DNA of 64,000 nt from an uncultured Rhizobiaceae group bacterium (lineage in GTDB: Bacteria; Pseudomonadota; Alphaproteobacteria; Rhizobiales; Rhizobiaceae): positions 1 through 64,000 of the forward strand of contig CANMVS010000022.1 of the NCBI GenBank assembly GCA_947501445.1. Direction: 5' to 3'. A model generated the notes under the pieces. That model was not told the DNA's origin. It searched no databases and saw only the letters and a program-made list of their open reading frames with translations. Below, one piece after another: positions 38,618-47,235 of the stretch. Every line of letters starts with the position of its first letter. Position 1 is the first letter of the stretch. A program made the translations under genes and the position numbers.

Positions 38618-40059
38618 TTTTCTTCCAACTGTGGTTGCAGTGACAAATAGAGTTGATTGGCGCCGTCATGGTAGTTCGGGGACACAGTAAGGAATTCATA
38701 GTCCGGGTAGGCAGGCAGCGATGGTGCGTTGCCCTGTGCACCCGTTTGAACCGTTAAATTGATAAGCGGCGTTTGAACCTTGCTGAATATCAAATCCCCC
38801 CAGGCCTGACCGTAGTAGAAGGTCAGTCCCCAGGAGCACAGGCCGCCCATGACAATGCCGGCAAAAAGAAATCTGAACCGGCGATAGGCCGGGGTCAGCT
38901 TTTCCAACGCCGACCCGAACAGGTCCGGGTCGAGATAGGGGCTGTATTCTCGTACATTGGCCGACTGTTTCCAGTTTCTGGTCGCTATAACGTGGTCAAA
39001 TATCGGTTGGTTCTTTTTTCCCAACTGATGCAGCTTCCAGGCGAAGACTTCTGTCAATGTGCTGCAAATGGATGCGCCGTACATGCCACCCATGGTGAAG
39101 GCAAAAATGAGCCCGAAATTGAAATAGAACAAAGGGTACAGATTTATTGTCTGGCCATATTGGAAGTGGACCAGCAGATTTCCGGCGATAAACGCAAGTG
39201 GTGTACCAAAAACGACAAGAAAGAATTTTCGGATGATCTCGAACGGATCAGACTTGTAGGAGCGTCCGCCAACCTCATTGAAGAATTTTGCCCAGTATTG
39301 CGGTCGCCATAACCAGCGCTTCCAGCCATATTGATTTATGTAAATGGGTGTTGCGTAATCGGCAAGTTCGCCATAATCGACCAGGAAAGACTGACCCAGG
39401 TCGTTATTCTGAGGCGATGGTTTGCAGGCAGGGTTTTTTCTGACAAAGAACCTGGGGCTTTTGTCCTTCGGTACGAAAAACCGACGCAGCACCACCTCCA
39501 GATACACATCATTTGTTGCTTTGTGCATTTTGGTAAATTTGATAAAATTGGTGATCCTGGCGTGCGGTGATTCACGCACCGCAATGTTTCCGCGTTGATT
39601 CAGGAAGATGCTGAATTCAAGCGGGACATTGTCAAAAACAAGATTGACGCCCAGCGCCTGGTTCCACTCCGGGAAAATTCTCTTGAACCGCTCCCGACTG
39701 AGGTACAGAGGCAGGACTTCGTGGATAACCATGTTGGTCAATGTGAAACCAATCAGCCGATACACGTCCAGAATTGCATCCAGCCCGATTATTGGTATCC
39801 CCATCCCGATGTAAAACATCGTGTGTGCCAGGAATTTTTCGAAGAAAACCCGCAGACGATGAAACGCCGGTATTGTGTGGCCTGCACCACCATACTCAAA
39901 CCAGTTGGCCGCCGTATTGAAATATCGAACCGAGTAGAGCGGCAGGATAACCAATGCCCATTTGCTGAAAACAAAAAGTGGCCATTGCTCCTTATCGGGA
40001 ACACCGAACGTAAAAGTGCGATAACTTGACGGATCAAATATTCCCAGCAGGAAATCCAT
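38614..40059 (-). CDS. Polytopic membrane protein of the alpha-glucan locus, unknown function
   Basis: The 481-residue protein is not recognised. It has hydrophobic segments around 30-50, 90-115 and 120-140. A soluble stretch of about 150 residues follows, rich in basic and aromatic residues. Further helices lie near 285-310, 315-345 and 400-425, and there is a hydrophilic C-terminal tail. It is transcribed after the GT5-like gene, and its stop overlaps the GH13 start (ATGA), so its product is made together with an exported amylase. A role in glucan passage across the inner membrane or in anchoring the enzymes is a guess from context. No transporter signature was seen. Confidence 0.75.
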   Translation of the reverse strand: MDFLLGIFDPSSYRTFTFGVPDKEQWPLFVFSKWALVILPLYSVRYFNTAANWFEYGGAGHTIPAFHRLRVFFEKFLAHTMFYIGMGIPIIGLDAILDVYRLIGFTLTNMVIHEVLPLYLSRERFKRIFPEWNQALGVNLVFDNVPLEFSIFLNQRGNIAVRESPHARITNFIKFTKMHKATNDVYLEVVLRRFFVPKDKSPRFFVRKNPACKPSPQNNDLGQSFLVDYGELADYATPIYINQYGWKRWLWRPQYWAKFFNEVGGRSYKSDPFEIIRKFFLVVFGTPLAFIAGNLLVHFQYGQTINLYPLFYFNFGLIFAFTMGGMYGASICSTLTEVFAWKLHQLGKKNQPIFDHVIATRNWKQSANVREYSPYLDPDLFGSALEKLTPAYRRFRFLFAGIVMGGLCSWGLTFYYGQAWGDLIFSKVQTPLINLTVQTGAQGNAPSLPAYPDYEFLTVSPNYHDGANQLYLSLQPQLEEK

Positions 40060-40169
40060 TATCGGGCGCTCGTGATCAGGGCCATCATATGGATTGGCAA
40101 AAGATGGAAACTGAACACAGGGCTGACATAGATGCGGTGATTTGAGCGAAGCGGTTTGTTCTCAGTCAT
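40059..40169 (-). CDS. Possible 36-residue coupled small ORF
   Basis: The ATG at 40167-40169 lies 5 bp after the stop of the GT5-like gene. The frame ends with TAA sharing one base with the membrane-protein ATG (TAATG). The peptide is basic at its N-terminus (TENKPLRSNHR) and mildly hydrophobic at the C-terminus (FHLLPIHMMALI). There is no clear ribosome binding site, so translation would depend on reinitiation. It could be chance, but it fits the overlap pattern of the whole operon. Confidence 0.35.
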   Translation of the reverse strand: MTENKPLRSNHRIYVSPVFSFHLLPIHMMALITSAR

Positions 40170-40174
40170 TGAAA

Positions 40175-42217
40175 TTAAATGTGTCTGTTTCCGGTTTCGG
40201 ACTTCCACTTGCGTGAGATATTCTCAAAACACCACCAATGCCCCTGTTGGAGCGGCGGTTTACGATTGCGAACATCCGGTTTGTGTTTGACCTCGCGTGA
40301 ATGCGTGCCGAACCATGAATTTCGCTGCCGATTGTGTTGTGTGAATGAACCCGCCTGCATCGCGTTGCCCTTGGGTTCGCGATCAGATTGTTTTGCTGTG
40401 CTCAGGCTGCTGCTCAACAGAATCTTGTTGCGAATTTCTTTTGAGAAACATTTCGTATCCGTCAATTTCTGAATGCGCTTCATGGTGGCGCTCTCAATTT
40501 TCAATCGCTTGTTATTATTGCCGAATTCTTTTCTGGCGGCACGAATACCCTTTTCGATGCTGGCCGCGTTATGTTCAAACACATCCTTGCGGTAGCCATC
40601 ATTGGTCGTAAATATGAGGTCGTAAAGACCGCGCCAGCCTGCCGCATTCATGTAGCCCGGCTTGTCGATGTCAGGACGAATGTCGATGAAAAATGCAGTT
40701 TCTTCATTGAATATGTCGACTTGACCACCGTTGGCACCGGTGATTATGAAGCCACCCTGCATACCCACCCACACGGGCGCATATCCAAAGGGCTCAAAAT
40801 AGGACGCCATCAATGCGCCATCGACACCGGCTGTCACCAGTAATTCGATGTGCGGATCAAAGGCGCCTGTTGCGATGTTTTTGGGGAAACGACCGATCAG
40901 ACTTTCGAGTTTTTTAACGTCGTCCGGATTGCTACCGCTGTGGATGTCGCAAAAAAATGCGATCTGCAAATCCTCAAAACCATCTTTCAGCAGTGTTTCC
41001 AAGGCGTGTAACACAGCGGTGACCTGTTTTTGCTGTGTAAACCTGTGCGACCAGAGAAGAAGGAACGCTTCTGGATTGACTTCAAGTTCAAAATGGCTCT
41101 GGACCATCTCCTTGAGAAGGGGCTTTTTATGAATAATGTCCTGTACATTTTTAATCAGCAGGTCCTGTGGTGCCGTAACCGGATTGTTTATGCCGGCTAA
41201 TTTTCCGGCTTTCCACAATGGTTCAAAAATATGATGCAGGCCTGCACCCAATTCGGCGGTGGTTAATTCGGTCGCATGGTTTTGAGAAACAGCGATTGCC
41301 TTGCCGTTTAGAAAATCGCTACGGAGCGTATTGAGACTGCCGCCGAGAAAATTCATCTGGCCATGAACCTTATACAGTTCTTCACTGTAGTGGCTGTCGG
41401 GCCAGCCCAGTATGTCTATGATCTCGGAAGTCGGACAAATCCCCTGATAAAGTGCGTTGTGCAGATGCTGCACGTAATGAATATCCTGCGCCAATCGGTC
41501 ATTGGATGGAAGGAGCAACTCCCCGCCGATTGTTGCAAAATGCCAATCATGAACCCAAACGACGTCGTAACTGATGCCACCTTCGGCCATGAGCGCGACG
41601 ATGGCTTTGGACATGGCACTTTGGGTAATGGCATTCAACATATCGGGATTGTTGATATAGCGTCGCAGCAAAGGGTGGATGCGTGCCATTTCCGGCGTGT
41701 TTGCAATGGTGATATGCTCAAATGTCCAGACAGTATGCTGGTAGCTGTTCTGATTGATGAGTGCGCTGTAGAAACGATTAAGGTGATTGAGTTCCGAACG
41801 CGACCGTGAACGATCGGTTTCGAGCAGGGATTTGTAGATGGCCAGTGGTTCCATCAGTTCCCGGTTGTAAAAGAGCCATGCAAGGGAGTTATTTTCCTGC
41901 CGGTGACAATATAATTCAAAGTCAAATTGATATTGCTCCGCGGTCACCGGATCGAATAACGTTACAGGAATAACGGCCAGTGCAGGCCCCAGGCCGTCGC
42001 CAATGTGCTCTCTGATTTTTTCTGTTAGTGGACACGCCCATTCAATATGCGGGAACAAAGTGCTGGTTTGTGTCACGAAGTCACCCAATCCCCCGTGGGC
42101 ACCGAGGCAGGAGTGCTGAATGACCGGGCTTATGACATGCCTGGATGTGTCCGTGTGTTGGTCATGGGCGGCACGATGTAACATTACATAGTTTTTGAAC
42201 CTGGAATAATCAGCCAT
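40175..42217 (-). CDS. Glycogen/starch-synthase-like glycosyltransferase (GT5)
   Basis: About 680 residues, longer than the usual 470-500 of GlgA. GT5 landmarks appear in order: HGGLGDFV in place of KTGGLADV, VWVHDWHFATIGG, AVSQNHATEL, a turn with NNPVTAPQDLL, LLWSHRFTQQKQVTAVLHAL, and the E-x7-E segment FEPFGYAPVWVGMQGGF followed by TGANGG. The enzyme should elongate an alpha-1,4-glucan from a nucleotide-glucose. The last 100 residues form a basic, Gln/Asn/Ser-rich tail unlike the family. ATG 42217 was chosen because AAAGGG precedes it, and the ORF before it ends in TAATG. Confidence 0.85.
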   Translation of the reverse strand: MADYSRFKNYVMLHRAAHDQHTDTSRHVISPVIQHSCLGAHGGLGDFVTQTSTLFPHIEWACPLTEKIREHIGDGLGPALAVIPVTLFDPVTAEQYQFDFELYCHRQENNSLAWLFYNRELMEPLAIYKSLLETDRSRSRSELNHLNRFYSALINQNSYQHTVWTFEHITIANTPEMARIHPLLRRYINNPDMLNAITQSAMSKAIVALMAEGGISYDVVWVHDWHFATIGGELLLPSNDRLAQDIHYVQHLHNALYQGICPTSEIIDILGWPDSHYSEELYKVHGQMNFLGGSLNTLRSDFLNGKAIAVSQNHATELTTAELGAGLHHIFEPLWKAGKLAGINNPVTAPQDLLIKNVQDIIHKKPLLKEMVQSHFELEVNPEAFLLLWSHRFTQQKQVTAVLHALETLLKDGFEDLQIAFFCDIHSGSNPDDVKKLESLIGRFPKNIATGAFDPHIELLVTAGVDGALMASYFEPFGYAPVWVGMQGGFIITGANGGQVDIFNEETAFFIDIRPDIDKPGYMNAAGWRGLYDLIFTTNDGYRKDVFEHNAASIEKGIRAARKEFGNNNKRLKIESATMKRIQKLTDTKCFSKEIRNKILLSSSLSTAKQSDREPKGNAMQAGSFTQHNRQRNSWFGTHSREVKHKPDVRNRKPPLQQGHWWCFENISRKWKSETGNRHI

Positions 42218-42468
42218 TACATAACCCTTTCGCGGAGCGGAGCGAATTGGCAAAATTTGAATTGGGAAGCGCTGTTGCTCACGCAGTGAAATGGCGCAAG
42301 TTTCATATTTCTATGCCAAATACGCTTTGCGGCCGACGGAAGCCCATCCTTCACAAAATATGTAATTTCGGTTAAAAAAATTGAAATAATATTTGCGTAA
42401 CCGTCTAAAGTATAACATATAAATATCTGTCGCGTATTAAATGCCTCCGCAAATTCATGTAATTTCAT
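42217..42468 (-). CDS. Possible 83-residue ORF coupled to the GT5-like gene
   Basis: The ATG is at 42466-42468. The stop TAA shares its last base with the glycosyltransferase ATG (TAATG). No family is recognised. The sequence has a hydrophobic stretch ANIISIFLTEITYFV and a basic middle. The region is AT-rich and may instead be an untranslated leader. A further frame, 42465-42698 (77 codons, GTG start, overlapping by ATGA), continues the chain upstream and is even less certain. Confidence 0.25.
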   Translation of the reverse strand: MKLHEFAEAFNTRQIFICYTLDGYANIISIFLTEITYFVKDGLPSAAKRIWHRNMKLAPFHCVSNSASQFKFCQFAPLRERVM

Positions 42469-42698
42469 AGTAAATCTCTTTGATTTTTAGTATAATGCGA
42501 ATGGATCGATTTATACATATTTGAAAATCGGAGTCCACCAAATTTTTCTGCCAAAAAGAGGGCGTTTTCGGAAACTACAATTAAAAGGTCTCGAGTAACC
42601 AGCTGATAGAAATTATCGCAGCGTCGCCTACGGCCTGGCAGTGCGTTGCTGAAATAGCCGGTAATGATATATGTCAACAAAAATTGGCGATAATGCAC

Positions 42699-42901
42699 CT
42701 GAGCGGGCCTTGATGCGGCACCTTGTCAATCGCCCCTGCCACGCAGCTACGAACTGCTCGTTTCCGACAAACCGTGAGCTGAGCAATTATGTTTATATAC
42801 CTGCTTGTTTACAGGTCATTGACGCTGCTCGGTGTTGCGTCCGGTCTGGAGCGCAAGTGCTTTCAGTCAAACATGATGTGAGGGGGTATTTTCCAGCACT
42901 T
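42699..42901. other. Upstream end of the glucan locus, no gene recognised
   Basis: This stretch precedes repeat copy 5. Together with 42254-42698 and 43002-43052 it forms nearly 800 bp without a firm gene. The part near 42350-42530 is distinctly AT-rich, including a TATACT-type hexamer on the minus strand near 42410. That hexamer could belong to the promoter of the glucan operon. No regulator gene lies beside it. Confidence 0.4.
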
Positions 42902-43001
42902 AGACCGTCTCACGTTTTGTCAGAAACGGGACAACGGTGTCGATCTTTGATTTCGTTGATGCATTCAAGTTTTGCCCATTCCGTCAAAACCTGAATTGCT
43001 T
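42902..43001 (+). repeat. Dispersed hairpin element, copy 5
   Basis: This is a full-length plus copy. H1 has one mismatch (CCGTCTC/GAAACGG) and H2 reads GACAACGGTGTC. H3 reads AAGTTTTG/CAAAACCTG with a shifted CCATTCCG loop. It separates the glucan locus from the TraB/GumN gene. Confidence 0.83.
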
Positions 43002-43052
43002 TGGCGTCGCCATTGCAGTGTTTTGACGCTGGTAATTGTGACGTGTTACGAC

Positions 43053-44129
43053 CTATTGCGGCGCTGTGAGGGTGTATCCCATCTCTTGCAACAGTTGAAC
43101 CAGACCTTCTTTGCCCGGCAGGTGCAGTGCACCGACCGCGACGAAAACATTACCGTCACTCAAAATCGGTTGGAGGCGCTCAGCCATTGTGTGATTGCGG
43201 TTGAGAATAACATCTTGCTCAAATTGCGCGTAGGCATCCAGATCTGCATCGCTTGTGCCGCCGGTGGCCTCCTGAATCAACGGCATGATCATGCCAATCT
43301 GACCAGCCAGATAAAGTTCAGTCATGGTTGTCATCACATCATCAAGCGTATCTCCAAGCGCTGCGGTTTCGCTCAGCAGCTGAACCTGCATTTCATCCGG
43401 AAGACCGGTCAGGATGGATATCTGTTCGGCAAGCGTCTCAAGACCCTTGAGCGACTTGCCGCTTGAGAGCGCTTCGTCAGCGAGTTGCTTGTCCAGAAAG
43501 ACCAGGCCACTGTTGCGTCGCTCGAGTTCGCAATTGGGTGTGGCGATGATACTGAAAATCATCCATGGTTTCATGCGCAATACCAGTTCGATGGGTACAC
43601 CACGTTGTTGCAAAGCCGCTTCGACACGCTGGTAGTCGTCCGGATCCAGGAGGGTCTTGATCGTTGAGCCATCCGTCAGCATGGTGAGATCGGGATCGGC
43701 CATGAGAGCCGCCTGCGCCTTTTCCAGATTGGCGATTTCTGCCGATTCAACGACGATGGTATCGGCCGCATCAAAGCTGCTGCGTGCCTGTGCATTCATG
43801 GCGACGACTCGCGGATCGGAAACATGCATTGTGCCATAAAGCCAGGAGGGCACAGTGCCATCTTTTTCTATGCGCCACAGCAGGCTGTTGCCATTGGGGG
43901 TCGCCTCGGCGACTTTGCGGATATCAGCCAGTGCCTGCGGATCATTGCGTTCCATGTCAATCAGCAGGTTTTCTCCACTGCAGGCCGTGTCTTGCGCCCG
44001 TGCCTGTTCTGTCGCCAGCATCAAAATGATGAGGAAACAGACTGCAAACACGATATGCACCACACTGGCCGATATTGTGACCGTAGAGAGTTGCGCCGTG
44101 AAAGGCTGAAATTTCAATTTGGAATGCAT
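43053..44129 (-). CDS. TraB/GumN family protein
   Basis: The 358-residue protein has an N-terminal signal or anchor (VHIVFAVCFLIILMLA, then ARAQ as a likely cleavage site). The TraB/GumN domain follows with the hallmark GTMHVSDPRV, a family-typical LERRNSGLVFLDKQLAD region and the C-terminal GALHLPGKEGLVQLLQE. Family members are predicted metal-dependent proteases (Tiki-like fold) of uncertain substrate. It is expected in the periplasm. It is separated from xerC by repeat copy 6, transcribed in the same direction. Confidence 0.85.
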   Translation of the reverse strand: MHSKLKFQPFTAQLSTVTISASVVHIVFAVCFLIILMLATEQARAQDTACSGENLLIDMERNDPQALADIRKVAEATPNGNSLLWRIEKDGTVPSWLYGTMHVSDPRVVAMNAQARSSFDAADTIVVESAEIANLEKAQAALMADPDLTMLTDGSTIKTLLDPDDYQRVEAALQQRGVPIELVLRMKPWMIFSIIATPNCELERRNSGLVFLDKQLADEALSSGKSLKGLETLAEQISILTGLPDEMQVQLLSETAALGDTLDDVMTTMTELYLAGQIGMIMPLIQEATGGTSDADLDAYAQFEQDVILNRNHTMAERLQPILSDGNVFVAVGALHLPGKEGLVQLLQEMGYTLTAPQ

Positions 44130-44245
44130 TGCTGTGACACGGCCTGATTTGCAATTGGAGATGCCGTCAAATTAACAGTGCGGACTGCGCCAAAGGGTTA
44201 ATGATCGTACCCACAATGTAATTGAGCGCCATTGCGGTTAACAAA

Positions 44246-44326
44246 TGGTTCAGATCAGCAAGACCTGAACGCATCAATGAAATCAAAGTCAGACACTGTT
44301 GTCCCGTTGCGGACAAAACATGGTCT
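44246..44326 (-). repeat. Dispersed hairpin element, copy 6 (rearranged)
   Basis: The minus copy is about 81 bp. The 5' arm of H1 is deleted and H2 reads GACAACAGTGTC. H3 is shortened to TTCAGGT/ATCTGAA but still pairs (one G-T), suggesting the fold is kept despite sequence loss. Its outer edge contains the xerC stop codon. Confidence 0.7.
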
Positions 44327-45266
44327 AGGCACGCGGATGTGCATTTCGATAGGTCTCAAGCAGGCGCTTTTTATCAACACCGGTATAGACCTGTGTCGTT
44401 GAAAGGCTGGCATGACCCAGTAGTTCCTGAATTGAGCGCAGATCACCACCAGCGGCCAGCAGATGGGTTGCAAACGAATGCCTGAGTGCATGTGGCGTGG
44501 CGGTATCTGCCAATCCGAGGGCGGAGCGCAGATTGCGCATGTCGCGTTGGAGCACGGCTGGCTGCAAAGCGCCGCCGCGAACACCGCGAAAGAGCGGTTT
44601 TTTCGCCTCCAGGTGCCACGGGCACAGATTCTGGTAGGTCTGAATTGCCTCCAGGGCAACGGGCAGCAAAGGCACAAGTCGTGTTTTGCCGCCCTTGCCC
44701 ATTATACGCAGCGCTGTCGGATTTCCATCCAGATTACCCGGTTGCAGCGACAGCGCCTCGGAAATGCGCAGGCCGCACCCGTAGAGCAAAGCCATGACAG
44801 CGGCGTTACGGGCGGCAACCCAGGGCTCGGAATTCAATTGTTCACTGCTTTTGGTAACTGCGATGGCCTGCGTATCTGTCAGCGGACGGGGCAGTGATTT
44901 GGGCTGTCTGGGTGCGCGCATGGCGTTAATGCCGGCAATATTGGCAAGGCCCTGCCTTTCGAGAAACTTTAAAAACGAGCGAATTCCGGCCAGGCTTCGT
45001 CCCAGCGTACGCGTTCCAACGCCGCTTTGCCGCCGGTTGGCCAGAAAGGCACGCATGTCGGATGCCCGCAGGTTGGCAATATCATCCAGCCCCGGTACAC
45101 CGCCGAGGTGTTTCGTGAGGAATTGCAGAAATTGTCTCAGATCGCGTTGATAGGCTTCGAGCGTATTGTTGGATAGCCGGCGCTCCATACTCAGATTATC
45201 CTGCCACGCCTGCACGCGCCGCATGACATCGGGCCGGGCAAAAAGGATGAATTCTTCTTCAGACAT
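44325..45266 (-). CDS. xerC: Tyrosine recombinase XerC
   Basis: The 313-residue enzyme has an N-terminal SAM-like core-binding domain (LSNNTLEAYQRDLRQFLQFL) and a catalytic domain. The catalytic residues are Arg in YGCGLRISEAL, Lys in GKGGKTRLVPL, HALRHSFATHL, the His in LGHASLSTTQVYT and the nucleophile Tyr in that last motif. With XerD it resolves chromosome dimers at dif. The size and the chromosomal setting between housekeeping genes favour XerC over an element-borne integrase. Its stop lies at the border of a repeat copy. Confidence 0.93.
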   Translation of the reverse strand: MSEEEFILFARPDVMRRVQAWQDNLSMERRLSNNTLEAYQRDLRQFLQFLTKHLGGVPGLDDIANLRASDMRAFLANRRQSGVGTRTLGRSLAGIRSFLKFLERQGLANIAGINAMRAPRQPKSLPRPLTDTQAIAVTKSSEQLNSEPWVAARNAAVMALLYGCGLRISEALSLQPGNLDGNPTALRIMGKGGKTRLVPLLPVALEAIQTYQNLCPWHLEAKKPLFRGVRGGALQPAVLQRDMRNLRSALGLADTATPHALRHSFATHLLAAGGDLRSIQELLGHASLSTTQVYTGVDKKRLLETYRNAHPRA

Positions 45267-45269
45267 GAG

Positions 45270-45278
45270 TTATCCACA
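45270..45278 (+). other. Perfect DnaA-box sequence upstream of xerC
   Basis: TTATCCACA, matching the DnaA-box consensus, lies 3 bp upstream of the xerC start. It is a single site with no cluster or AT-rich unwinding element around it, so it is not evidence for an origin. The rest of the 259-bp gap to the acyltransferase gene holds no gene. Confidence 0.45.
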
Positions 45279-45525
45279 GTGGAATATGAACCGGCATCAT
45301 ACATTATTCGCACAGGATGACCCGGTTCCCGGTTGCTGGCATCACGTAAAGGCGTTAGTGGACCTGCAGTTGATTGTTGGTAGCATTGTCCAGCGTGACA
45401 GTTATATTATCGTTAACGTTGTTTGTATGAGCGAATGTGGGTTTTGTCATTGTGAGCACACAATTTACTGCGATAAGACCCTTACGCACATATGGGGATG
45501 ATTCAGGGACCAGAGGCGCTACCAA

Positions 45526-46410
45526 ATGTTAAATTTTTACGATTTGGCGGACAGAATTGCTCTGGTTTCCCAGGGGCAGCCGGGGCATGTCGTCGACGAG
45601 CTCATTGCCGAACGGGGGCAGAAAATTGTCAAAAATCCCCTGTGGCCAATTGCGCGGCCGCTGCTTCATGTTCTGCTACGCTATCGACAGGCGATCGAAT
45701 TTGCTGATGCGATCGCCAATCTATCCGGCTATGATGCGTTGAATTTTGCCAGCGAAATGCTCAATCTGGAGGTTCTGGTCAGCCACCCCGAGCGCATTCC
45801 CAAATCGGGTGGTTTTGTCATGGTCAGCAACCACCCTACCGGTATCGCCGATGGTATGGCCGTGTTTGATTTGCTCAAGGCCACCCGCCCGGACATGATC
45901 ATATTTGCAAATCGCGATGCACTGCGCGTCAATCCACGCTTTGTCGAAATCATGATTCCGGTTGAATGGCGCGAAGAATACAAAAGTAACATGAAAGCCA
46001 GAGAAACCCTGCGGATGACCAACCGGGCCGTCAAGGACGAGCGGGCATTGGTTCTGTTTCCGTCGGGACGCATTGGTTATTGGGATAATGGTCGTCTGAA
46101 TGAGCGTCCTTGGAAGGCATCTGCGGTGGGTTTGGCACGTCGATATGGGCTGCCGATCCTTCCCGTACATATGGCGGCACGAAATTCGGGGCTTTTTTAT
46201 TGGTTGTCAAAACACTCAACCGAGTTGCGTGACATGACGGTCTTTCATGAAGTGCTGAATAAGAAACAAAAAACGTTTCAGTTCAATGTTGGCCAGCTGA
46301 TCGCGCCAGAAGCGCTGGAAGGTGACAACAATGAAGTCACCAAAGCCCTGGAACATCATTGCGTGAATGAGCTGTCACTGGATGCGGACAGCGTTTTTAA
46401 ACCAATGTAG
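45526..46410 (+). CDS. Lysophospholipid acyltransferase-family protein
   Basis: The 294-residue protein belongs to the PlsC/LPLAT superfamily. The catalytic motif is the longer variant SNHPTGIADG (His103, Asp109), as in the ornithine-lipid/hemolysin-like branch, rather than classical HX4D. A second block reads LVLFPSGRIGYWDNGRLNERPW. The substrate could be a lysophospholipid or lyso-amino lipid. No strong membrane helix is visible, consistent with peripheral attachment. The 825 bp after it are a repeat region. Confidence 0.82.
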   Translation: MLNFYDLADRIALVSQGQPGHVVDELIAERGQKIVKNPLWPIARPLLHVLLRYRQAIEFADAIANLSGYDALNFASEMLNLEVLVSHPERIPKSGGFVMVSNHPTGIADGMAVFDLLKATRPDMIIFANRDALRVNPRFVEIMIPVEWREEYKSNMKARETLRMTNRAVKDERALVLFPSGRIGYWDNGRLNERPWKASAVGLARRYGLPILPVHMAARNSGLFYWLSKHSTELRDMTVFHEVLNKKQKTFQFNVGQLIAPEALEGDNNEVTKALEHHCVNELSLDADSVFKPM

Positions 46411-46463
46411 TTTTTGGTGGTATTTGTTTGTCTTCACGCTAGGGCATGGCGTGCGGCTCACAA

Positions 46464-47177
46464 GTCAGAGTTCGCCGCACCCGCTGCCACCCTGCATGGC
46501 ACTCAAACAGGCCGCGACCGCGGCCCGGCCAATAATTTGGCCGCCCCCTATGGAGGCAGGCGCGCCAGCGCCGGTGCGCCGTGAATAGAAAACAAATCAA
46601 CCCCGTTGCAAAGCCCACGCGTTCACAGGACGTCTCTTCTGCGCTGCACCCCGATCATCGATAGCTTTGTATAAATGTCTTCGCGCCGTATCGCGCCTGT
46701 CGGCGCTGGCTCCAGACGGGGCGGGGCATAAGCCCCGACGCGCAATTCGCGCTTGCCGCTTCGCGGTAATTCTTTTGCCCTCGATGGGGCACAGTGCGCC
46801 ACTCGGGAAATCCGTCGAGGGTCACAGTTCGCGGCACCCGGTGCCTGCCTTCATGGCACTCAATCAGGCGGCGACTGCGGCCCGGCCAATAATTTGGCCG
46901 CCCCCTATGGAGGCAGGCGCGCCAGCGCCGGTGCGCCGTGAATAGAAAACAAATCAACCCCGCCTGCCAAACCCACGTGTTCACAGGACGTCTCTTCTGC
47001 GTTGCGATCCGATCATCGATAGCTTTGTATAAATGTCTTCACGCCGTATCGCGCCTTTCGGCGCTGGCTCCAGACGGGGCGGGGCATTAGCCCCGACGCG
47101 CGTTCGCGCTTGCCGCTTCGCGGTAATTCATTTGCCCTTGATAGGGTAGGGTACCGGCCTGGCAATCCAGCAATTGT
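46464..47177. repeat. Tandem duplication of a 357-bp hairpin-rich unit
   Basis: Unit 1 (46464-46820) and unit 2 (46821-47177) align with a constant offset of 357-358 bp, measured at three separate places. Identity is high for about 320 bp and decays near the right end. Each unit contains CGGCCAA/TTGGCCG around a 4-nt loop, a GCGCC-type stem in the CGCC..GGCG segment, and GGGGC/GCCCC around ATAA or ATTA. Short open frames exist on both strands, but none is convincing as a gene. The whole 46411-47235 interval has no other feature. Confidence 0.8.
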
Positions 47178-47235
47178 GCACGAATTGGCCGCAAAACCAA
47201 TTGTCGTCACGGGCGACTCGCTTTAGCTTCTCCGC

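Noticed and set aside
44325-45266. Integrase of a genomic island next to the glucan locus
   Set aside because: Size, domain layout and the housekeeping setting fit XerC. No tRNA gene or attachment-site repeat was found nearby.
45267-45525. Replication origin near the DnaA box
   Set aside because: Only one DnaA box is present, without a cluster, an AT-rich unwinding region or neighbouring origin genes such as hemE, dnaA or parAB.
46411-47235. Small protein genes within the 357-bp units
   Set aside because: Frames on both strands end in similar peptides in both copies, as expected from duplicated DNA. They lack ribosome binding sites and have no recognisable domain. Hairpins explain the conservation better.
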